This document shows, one piece after another, positions 35,575 to 41,819 of a stretch of 64,000 nt of DNA. Position numbers and translations under genes: made by a program. Position 1 is the first letter of the stretch. Every line of letters begins with the position of its first letter. Below the pieces are notes generated by a model. It saw nothing but the letters and a program-made list of their open reading frames with translations. It ran no database searches and had not been told where the DNA came from. The stretch comes from Litoditis marina. Lineage: Eukaryota > Nematoda > Chromadorea > Rhabditida > Rhabditidae. Where the stretch lies: assembly GCA_964036275.1 (NCBI GenBank), contig CAXIWQ010000496.1, positions 32,255 to 96,254 on the forward strand. The letters run 5' to 3'.

Positions 35575-36756
35575 ATGTATTTCTATTTGACACTCCCGGC
35601 TAGCGTCGCGTCTGATTCAAAAAACACGTCATCCCGGTTCACCACGCGACTGCCCGAGACACTGTCGTTAAAGAAAGGCCGACATGTAATTGGTTTGACC
35701 GATATAATTTACCCCTACAGTAACACAAATATAAATTCGGATACCTCGTATACAATACTGCTGAAGGACAAAAGTACGTTTCGTGTAGTAGTACCACATG
35801 GACATTATGGTACTGGTGAACACATTCAGGAGATTTTGAGGCTACCCAAGCGTAACAAACGTAAAGCCCCAGAAGAGGGCGACCCAGCAAAAAATGAGGG
35901 AAAGAAAAATGAAGCCAATGACCCAGCCGCATCGAAATCAGCGGTCAAGACTACAACTAAAGCGGTGGTTACACCCGCAGAAGCGGTAAAAACGGACAAC
36001 ACCACAGCTGCACCCGCAGCAGCTACCCCTGCGCTGAAATCTAGCAGGTCGGCGGCTACACCCGCAGCAGCCACTCCTGTGGTAAAAACAACAAATATCG
36101 CCACGACACCCGCCGCAGCAACTCCTGCGGTGAAATTTAGCGAGGCAGCGGCTACGCCCGCACCAGCGGCTACGCCCGCAGCAGCCACTCCCGTGGTAAA
36201 AACGGGCAATACCACGACTACACCTGCGGCAGCGACTCCCGCGGCTAGACCCGCAACCAACTCCAGCGCTACCGCACCTGAACCAGCCACTACCACGCCG
36301 CAGCCGCCCCCTCCCACGCCACATGTTGCTGATCTAGTTCGGTTCGAGTACAAAGACGTGATAAACCGGATGCATCTTGTGATCAACACTAACTATGTTT
36401 CGAAAGTAGAACTGGAGCCCGATCTAGCCTATTTTCTGGGGTTTTCCAATAAAGTAGTGGAAAGGTCGACCACCGCGGATAGACCCATTGACTTTTACAA
36501 TAATATAAGTACAATGTACATTTATTCTGACGTTATTGATTTCTCGATTGTTGGTAATGTTAGAACTAATTTGCTACAATGTTGTCCTCTCTCCGGTACT
36601 TACGGCCAAATGATCCAGCACACGTTCAATCCAGTGCGCTACCTTCCGATTGCTCGCGATACCATTGATACCATTGATATCCTATCCGAATTTGGTAAAC
36701 CGCTTAATTTTAACTGGGGAAGTACTATTGTCACATTACATGTCAAAACTTTATGA
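35575..36756 (+). CDS. Penton-like minor capsid protein, right arm
   Basis: 393-residue copy of the Polinton single-jelly-roll minor capsid. Same parts as the left-arm copy: family N-terminal half, Lys/Arg-rich then Ala-Thr-Pro-repeat linker (about residues 95-255), and family C-terminal half with YIYSDVIDFSIVGN and GSTIVTLHV. Differences from the left arm are few (Lys to Glu in the linker, Val to Leu, Val to Ile, and a 6 bp loss before DILSEFGKP). The frame is intact. Its TGA overlaps the ATG of the next frame (ATGA at 36753-36756), and AATAAA follows at 36757-36762. Confidence 0.92.
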   Translation: MYFYLTLPASVASDSKNTSSRFTTRLPETLSLKKGRHVIGLTDIIYPYSNTNINSDTSYTILLKDKSTFRVVVPHGHYGTGEHIQEILRLPKRNKRKAPEEGDPAKNEGKKNEANDPAASKSAVKTTTKAVVTPAEAVKTDNTTAAPAAATPALKSSRSAATPAAATPVVKTTNIATTPAAATPAVKFSEAAATPAPAATPAAATPVVKTGNTTTTPAAATPAARPATNSSATAPEPATTTPQPPPPTPHVADLVRFEYKDVINRMHLVINTNYVSKVELEPDLAYFLGFSNKVVERSTTADRPIDFYNNISTMYIYSDVIDFSIVGNVRTNLLQCCPLSGTYGQMIQHTFNPVRYLPIARDTIDTIDILSEFGKPLNFNWGSTIVTLHVKTL

Positions 36757-36950
36757 ATAAATATTTTAAGAAATGGAATCTGAGAATGAAAGCGGAGCTG
36801 GCCCAGGCCATGCCCAGGGAGTCTGGCGGGCACTCCATGTTGTACGGCGTTTACGCCAGAGTGATGATGAGGCGCTGGGACCGTTTGTCCCTTATTGGGT
36901 TCAGGAGCAGAGGGTTTCCGAGCATAAGAGTGAAGAAGAGGGTGCGGTGA
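36753..36950 (+). CDS. Possible 65-aa basic ORF overlapping exon 1
   Basis: The ATG lies in the penton stop (ATGA). The frame begins MNKYFKKWNLRMK and is Arg/Lys-rich (MMRRWDR, IRVKKRVR). Unspliced, it ends at 36950. In the spliced message of the acidic gene this frame also stays open through all five exons as an Arg-rich sequence, but it then runs through the AATAAA at 37602 without a stop. That argues against the long form. The start overlap is like those at 35421 and 39020, which is the main reason to keep it. Confidence 0.3.
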   Translation: MNKYFKKWNLRMKAELAQAMPRESGGHSMLYGVYARVMMRRWDRLSLIGFRSRGFPSIRVKKRVR

Positions 36951-37595
36951 GTACTGTTTCATAATTTTACAACTAGAGGAACATACGCATACAAGCATAG
37001 TACCGCATTTTTTTAGGAGCCTCCAAACATGCCGCAGATCTTCGATGGGCCGGTCGTCGAGGAGGAAGAAGAGGAGGAGGATGACGTAGGTTTCGTTTAT
37101 TTTTATCTACGCTGCGAATTTTCATATTTTTCCGCTATCCAACACTCGTTTGTGGTACCACTCTTTTCTAATTACAGCTCTTCTTTTTGGCACCGGGGAT
37201 GCCGCCACCGCTGCCGGTGGCTCAAGTCCGCGAGGAGGAGGTATGTTTAAGTCTTATATGTATTGAAGATTAACTGAGTCGTTGAACTGAAAAATGTATT
37301 TCAAGTTCCCTCCTAACATGTGGGCAGCCATGGGGTATGGAGGCCCAGCCATGGAGCAGGGCGAGGAGGAGGAGGACCCCGACTTGGACTCCACCAGGGT
37401 GAGTTGATATCAAAATGACCGGGTAAAATATTAACAGTTTAAGTTTTTTCGTAGTTCACCAGTGCTGTGTTTCAGTCGCCGGAGCCGCCGGTGGAGGAGC
37501 CGGCCGCGTATCCACCGGGGAAGGAGCCGGACGCGGAGGGCTTGTTCTTTGCGGGACCATTGCCTGGCCCGCGGCAGCAGGGTGGAGATTTTTAG
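36773..37595 (+). CDS. Acidic proline-rich protein, five exons, right arm
   Basis: Exons 36773-36946, 37017-37085, 37178-37240, 37306-37398 and 37455-37595. All four introns are 70-92 bp or less with GT...AG ends and all are phase 0. The ~179-residue product is rich in Glu and Pro (EEEEEEEDD, PPPLPVAQVREEE, GEEEEDPDLD, SPEPPVEEPAAYPP). The TAG stop at 37593-37595 lies 6 bp before AATAAA. This, and the phase pattern, favour this frame over the basic alternative. No domain is recognised. It follows the penton gene and is convergent with the zinc-finger and protease genes. Confidence 0.65.
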
Positions 37596-37601
37596 TGTAA
37601 C

Positions 37602-37634
37602 AATAAACATTTTTAGTGAAAGAACTGTTTTATT
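37602..37634. terminator. Overlapping convergent poly(A) signals, right arm
   Basis: AATAAA at 37602-37607 for the acidic gene (+) and TTTATT at 37629-37634 for the minus-strand zinc-finger/protease side. Each signal lies 6-20 bp beyond its gene's stop codon, so the two transcripts should overlap at their 3' ends. Confidence 0.7.
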
Positions 37635-37647
37635 CTCAATAGTACAA

Positions 37648-38067
37648 TTACATTAAGCAAGTGATACAATCTTGTTTTGGCGGTCCAGCGCATTTTTGAT
37701 CTGAGCCAGCATCGGGTTTTGTCTTGGGTAGGTCCTCGTGGGTTTCTTTGGGTGGTGACGGGATGTCTTCGAGCTTTGGGATCTTCTCGGCTGGAGGTTT
37801 CTCGTCCTTGTTGGAGTTCTTCTTGACATGCTTCCGTAGAACATGTTTCATACAGGCACTTTTGCAGCTGAACATTTGCTGGCAGACGGGGCACGTGCGG
37901 TCACGAACGACGGGAATGTCCCCAAACTTGGCTTGAAACTCCTCGCGAGTCATTAGAGTTTTTGGGGTCTCCACTCCTGGGTGAACTTTTTGAGCGTGTT
38001 TGTTCTTGAGAGTAGAGTTGTGGAAATGTTTGTCGCAAATAGAGCAGTAAGGAGCAGCGAAAGACAT
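37648..38067 (-). CDS. Two-finger C2H2 zinc-finger protein
   Basis: 139 residues, the only full-length copy of three. Finger 1: YCSICDKHF...H-x4-H (C-x2-C-x12-H-x4-H). Finger 2: CPVCQQMF...H-x4-H with the same spacing. A linker with FGDIPVVRDR lies between them, and a Lys/Pro/Glu-rich tail ends in a few cysteines. Such fingers bind DNA, RNA or protein; the target is unknown. The gene lies 15 bp downstream of the protease stop on the same strand, so both may share a transcript. It ends at the minus-strand poly(A) signal. The start at ATG 38065-38067 gives the complete first finger. Confidence 0.72.
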   Translation of the reverse strand: MSFAAPYCSICDKHFHNSTLKNKHAQKVHPGVETPKTLMTREEFQAKFGDIPVVRDRTCPVCQQMFSCKSACMKHVLRKHVKKNSNKDEKPPAEKIPKLEDIPSPPKETHEDLPKTKPDAGSDQKCAGPPKQDCITCLM

Positions 38068-38082
38068 GACGACCGACCAGCG

Positions 38083-38560
38083 TCACTGCAGCAGGTACGA
38101 ATGAGGATTTGGTTGTTCAATTTGGTATTTATACTTTTCTCGGAGGAAGTAACGTATGAACTTGTCGTCTGACTTGACCAAATCAAAAAAATCACATACG
38201 CTGCGAAAGTCGTTTTTCCGCGTCATCATAGCTATAACAAAAATACAGTATCCCCCGCACGTATACTCATAGTTTTTTTGCGGACCAGTTTTGTTGTAGG
38301 TCACTCTTGAAGCGGCACATATAATTGTTTATGTGGTGATTGGGTTCCAGACCTAGAGAGCAGAAAAAGTTACAAACACCGTTTTGGACAATCAGCGCCT
38401 GCCAGTGTTCCCCACTTTTCTCGTGTGTCTGAGTGTTCACTACCAGACTAAAGTGTTTTTTACTGGTCTGCGGTAAACGGTCACAACTGAAAACTCCAAT
38501 GAAATGTTTTTTGGCACACTCATCAGCCTGTAAAATTTCTGAAATTTCTTGACCGTACAT
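38083..38560 (-). pseudogene. Adenain-like protease, right arm, frameshifted
   Basis: Third copy of the protease. Relative to the intact copies it lacks two bases in a GTGTG stretch near 38305, so the frame with His52 and the frame with Gln95/Cys102 are separated. The remaining sequence is nearly identical to the other copies, including the Cys at the acidic triad position. The broken protease and the intact zinc-finger gene on this arm are the reverse of the situation on the left arm. Confidence 0.85.
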
Positions 38561-38618
38561 AAAGACCAACCACACGCCAGCCTGCTTATTGTAACAAGTG
38601 TTGTTCTAGCACGCGGTT

Positions 38619-39020
38619 ATGCCTCATATACCTCTCGATCTGACCGCAATTAACTGGAATGACCTCATCAAAAATGGACAGGCCGGTCGTGGGCCGTTTG
38701 TGGGAATGGTTCGCCAGCGTGGCGGGATGCGCGGAAGAGGGATTGGCGGTATTCTGGCTAGTATAATAAGTATGATACCCGCATTTCTGAAATCTACAGT
38801 GGGTAAGGAACTTCTGAGCACAGGAGAAAACGTAGTCAGCGACCTTGTAAAGGGTGCGCCGGCGGTAGCGACTTTGAAACGCCGCGCTCGCCAGTCAGTG
38901 AAAAACCTCACCGGGCTGGGGCGTATAAAGAAGCCTGTTGGGGTTCTGAAGCCTCATAGTAGTTTGCGCGCCAGGCGTAAGCGGTCGGTTGGCTCTAAGC
39001 GCTCGGTACTTTTGAGATAA
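38619..39020 (+). CDS. Basic virion core protein (pVI/pX-like)
   Basis: 133 residues. After ~40 N-terminal residues comes M-R-G-R-G (residues 37-41), which fits the adenain cleavage pattern (M/I/L)-x-G-x|G. A Gly-rich start and a hydrophobic/amphipathic stretch (IGGILASIISMIPAFLKSTV, ~42-61) follow, then GKELLSTGENVVSDL and a strongly basic tail (LKRRARQSVKNL, RARRKRSVGSKRS). This pattern is shared by small core proteins of Polintons and adintoviruses and resembles adenovirus pVI/pX. The likely role is packing DNA and linking it to the capsid. It overlaps the major capsid gene by one base (TAATG at 39018-39022). Only copy; the other two are stumps. Confidence 0.8.
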   Translation: MPHIPLDLTAINWNDLIKNGQAGRGPFVGMVRQRGGMRGRGIGGILASIISMIPAFLKSTVGKELLSTGENVVSDLVKGAPAVATLKRRARQSVKNLTGLGRIKKPVGVLKPHSSLRARRKRSVGSKRSVLLR

Positions 39021-40343
39021 TGCTTAAACTTATCGATGTCAACTCAAGCAAGACTATTCTTCCTGAACTTGATTTTAATACTATTCCGCCTTCTCAAGTC
39101 GGTGTGCTGGGGACGCGATGGACCCACGTACCTCTTAAGAATTCTCTGCTACCTATGGGCCCCTGGGAGTTTAATATTTGTTCAAATAATAAATCTTTTG
39201 TTAACCTCAAGAAGACTTGGATAGTGTTCACATTCAAAATTACTGACGAACATGGTGCCGCCGTTCCGGTTTCGCAAGGTGGTCTGGACACCCCTGGTTA
39301 TGCCCCCATACAGTCGATTGCCTCAAGCATTGTGAGACAGTACACCCTGCACATAAACTCTCAGATGGTGTATGATACAACCGTAAATCATGCTTACAAA
39401 ACGTATATGGAAAATACGCTTATTCACGACCAGAATGCCAAAAGTTCAAGCCTCGAGCTGGGCGGCTACCGGTACGAGACCAAGCACAACGTGGAGTCCG
39501 ATGCCGGACATTTAGCTAGACGTAAGATGACAGCTGGCGGCAAGCTGTGTCAGGTAGCTGCTCCGGTTAGTATCGATCTGTTTAACCAGGAGCGCCTACT
39601 TTTGAATTACTGTGATGTACGACTCACCGCCTACCCGAACTCGTCGGAGTTCCTCATAGAGCAGCTCCAAACCACAACGCCACCAAACAGGAAATTTGTA
39701 GTAGAGGATGTTCACCTTCTGGTGCAGGAGTGGGACGTGACCGATGGTTTTGCTGTGGCCGTGGAGACTAAGCTAGCGCAGGAGAAGATTTAGTACCCCA
39801 TGACGTCCGTACAGATGCGGTCATTTTTCATTCCCGAGAACAGGATGGACTCGCCAGTGAACACTCTTCACAACTCATTGTCCTAAGCGTGTTATCGTAG
39901 GTCTTGTTGACAGTACTTCATTCAACGGTAATTTTAAGCACAGTCCATTTAGTTTCCAGCATTTTAATCTTCAGAACATTTATCTTGATTTTAGCGGTTG
40001 AACTATACCTAGCCGCCCTATGGCGCTTGATTACGGTGCAGACAAATATGCTCACGCCTATTTACAAATGTTAGAAGGTTTGGGTTATGCCCGCAGCGAC
40101 AGTAGTAACGGAATAACACTAGACATGTTTAAGAATGGTTTTAACTTTTATGTTTTCGAAATTAGCCCCACTGTTCACAGCTCTGAGGTGTTTGACATGA
40201 TTCGCCAGTCTAATTTATCCTTGAGGATGGAGTTCCGAACCCCTGTCCCCGCTGGCGGTATCTATGCAGTTGTTTTGGGTGAGTTTGACATTATTTTGTC
40301 TCTTGATAGTAGTCGCAACCCGCACTTTGATTCTATTATTTAA
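39020..40343 (+). pseudogene. Major capsid protein (double jelly roll), disrupted
   Basis: Polinton major capsid (hexon-like; the family includes the C. elegans F54H12.2 type). The first 257 residues are open: MGPWEFNICSNNKSFVNLKK, YAPIQSIASSIVRQYTLHIN, YKTYMENTLIHDQ, YRYE. Conservation continues past the first stop to a C-terminal part starting MALDYGADKY and containing FYVFEISPTVHSSEVFD and FRTPVPAGGIYAVVLGEFDI. Three lesions separate the parts: TAG at 39791-39793, a change of frame by one at about 39881-39886, and TGA at 39999-40001. The total span, ~440 codons, suits the family. The poly(A) signal AATAAA is at 40346-40351. Readthrough is possible in principle, but three interruptions point to a dead gene. 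Confidence 0.9.
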
Positions 40344-40345
40344 TC

Positions 40346-40351
40346 AATAAA
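40346..40351 (+). terminator. Poly(A) signal of major capsid gene
   Basis: AATAAA three bases after the TAA at 40341-40343, followed by a T/G-rich stretch (TTTGTTTTGTTTTG), a typical cleavage-site context. Confidence 0.65.
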
Positions 40352-40652
40352 CATGCTATTCAAATTTGTTTTGTTTTGTACCAGGCACCAGATGCCTATG
40401 GTTGGAACAATGGCGGGTCAGCAGATGACCCTTCGGATACCGCGGGGTATAAACAATTTTGGAATTTCTATTGTAGCGACGGCTACCATCGCGTGCCGCT
40501 ATGTAAACAGTTTTTGAATTTTCAATAGAACTGTATCTGACCTCGAGGGCCACAGGGCAATAACAAGAACACAAGATTGGGGTTGTATGCAGGTTTATTC
40601 ATGGCGGTAAACATATGTAACATAATACAGGCAATTTTATACAAGGGCAGGG

Positions 40653-40705
40653 GTTCAGGCTTTTTGTGTATGAAAATAGCTGAATCAATCGCCCCTGAAC
40701 CCCTG
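40653..40705. repeat. Inverted repeat around 40680
   Basis: CAGGGGTTCAGG on the left is matched by CCTGAACCCCTG on the right, about 30 bp apart. It could form a 12 bp stem. It lies immediately before the TATA-like site. Role unknown. Confidence 0.6.
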
Positions 40706-40715
40706 TAAGCAAAAA

Positions 40716-40723
40716 TATAAAAG
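40716..40723 (+). promoter_or_regulatory. TATA box candidate
   Basis: TATAAAAG, a full consensus TATA box on the plus strand, 30 bp before the ATG of the ORF at 40753. A start site about 30 bp downstream would fall right at that ATG. No further proof of promoter use. Confidence 0.35.
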
Positions 40724-40752
40724 TGCGAGTGCACTACAGTGAAGGAAAGGAT

Positions 40753-40977
40753 ATGGGGGTGAGATTGTACATTCTTACGGGGATAAGCCCCTCTTTTGCA
40801 AGTACGAATACCGTTCTATGGGTTGAGGAATCTTGCTTTGAGGTTGCGGCCGGCGCAGTCGTCACACATTTTGAAGGATATGTTCTGGCCTTCAGCAACG
40901 AGGGTCTGACGACAGCACGCGTCGAGAACGAATGTGACGAACGGCAGATTGTACAAGGCCTGGCGTTTGGAGATTGA
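40753..40977 (+). CDS. Hypothetical 74-aa ORF behind TATA-like site
   Basis: Starts MGVRLYILTG and has no recognised domain. It is antisense to exon 2 of the minus-strand spliced gene. Only the TATAAAAG upstream supports it; the opposite-strand reading looks more protein-like. Probably not both are real. Confidence 0.2.
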   Translation: MGVRLYILTGISPSFASTNTVLWVEESCFEVAAGAVVTHFEGYVLAFSNEGLTTARVENECDERQIVQGLAFGD

Positions 40978-41258
40978 TCCGTGCTTCGGAGTTGATACGG
41001 TACTCTGGAAATGCACTAAATTGTCTGTGAGTCTTTATTAACTTCGGCTGAGACATTGGTATTTATAGGCATTAGCCTTTATAAACTTACGTTAATTCTG
41101 TCGGCGAAGGGAAGTCGTCTCTTCAATGGGGCTCCGGGGACCATGAGCTTTGCGGCATGCATTTGGGAGAAGTCGACTGGCGCAGGAGTAGTGGGGGTGG
41201 TGGCGGCGTCTTCAGTCTTGATGGAGGCGGGAGCAATAGGGAACTGGGTCTCCGACAT
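40816..41258 (-). CDS. Hypothetical two-exon protein with Cys motifs
   Basis: Exon 1 is 41258-41091 (MSETQFPIAP..., Thr/Pro-rich, then a basic LKRRLPFADR). It ends at a strong donor GTAAGT (41090-41085). Exon 2 begins at 41004 after the acceptor TTCCAG and runs to TAG at 40816. The junction is phase 0, like the introns of the acidic gene. The product is ~118 residues with a CC pair and a CDDC motif, which may bind zinc. A GC-box-like GGGGGCGGGGCC (about 41297-41308) and TATA-like CTTATATC (41342-41335) precede the start. Another acceptor (TTTAG, 11 bp earlier) would open a different frame to about 40737. Family not recognised. Confidence 0.45.
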
Positions 41259-41819
41259 GCCAGTAGTGTGCACGAATGCCTGGGGGCCCACTTAAAGGGG
41301 GCGGGGCCTGTGGTCCGTTAAAGAGGATTAGCAAGATATAAGGGAAACGGAGAGGGATTAGACGTGTACAGTAACGAGAGAGTACTTTCCCCGTCTGGAC
41401 GCCAGACGCTAAACAAACTTTGTTAAAGTGTTGGTATTTTGGGCCTAGTGGCGTTTTTGGTGACCTCTATTGTTCTCTTAAGCTTCTCCTATTGTTCTAT
41501 GAAAGTGGCATCTGGCGGCAAGTATTTGAATACTTTGGGGTATTACGGTAGGTATTGCGAAATACACATTTTTGGAACATATTTGAAACATATTGGAAAC
41601 ATATTTGAAAATTTGAAATATTTAGAACATTTGAATAATTTTAATATTTTTTGTAGTCTGAACTTTGTAGATTTGTAGTCTTTGTGGTCTTTGTAGTTGC
41701 CGCCCCAGCGGCGGGCTGTCTCCATGCTGCCTCCAGGCGGGCGCCAGCTGCCGACTGCGACGCGCGTGGCTGCCGACCGCGACGCGTGAGATGGTCAAAC
41801 GGGGGGACATACACTACTC
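41259..41819. other. Right viral flank before satellite A
   Basis: Contains the probable promoter of the minus-strand gene. It then holds short repeats: GGAACATATTTGAAACATAT units at 41574-41640, TTTGTAGTC / TTTGTGGTC units at 41653-41700, and a GC-rich stretch with the 17 bp direct repeat CTGCCGACTGCGACGCG / CTGCCGACCGCGACGCG near 41749-41786. No gene is seen. This may hold the end of the viral element, but no terminal inverted repeat or target duplication could be proved. Confidence 0.45.

Larger units (their letters stand above)
35473..38665 (+). repeat. Right arm of viral inverted repeat
   Basis: Reverse complement of 30451-33612; it begins at GTTGTCTGATATCACGGAGC. The homology ends after GGAATGACCT at 38665, where the left arm switches to satellite A' but this arm continues into the full core and major capsid genes. 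This arm therefore keeps the original viral continuity at its outer end. The ~1.86 kb between the arms is single copy. Confidence 0.93.
40352..40752. other. Gene-free stretch after major capsid gene
   Basis: No convincing gene on either strand. It contains several short inverted repeats (GGCACCAGATGCC near 40384, GGGGTTCAGG... with CCTGAACCCC near 40650-40705), a minus-strand poly(A) signal (TTTATT, 40594-40599) that would suit the spliced gene at 40816-41258, and a TATA-like site at its right end. Confidence 0.4.

Noticed and set aside
1..38665. Whole palindrome as a simple read fold-back artefact
   Set aside because: The arms differ in length, indels (41 bp, 6 bp, 2 bp) and array structure, which a fold-back of one molecule would not give. 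Not fully excluded; raw reads are the test.
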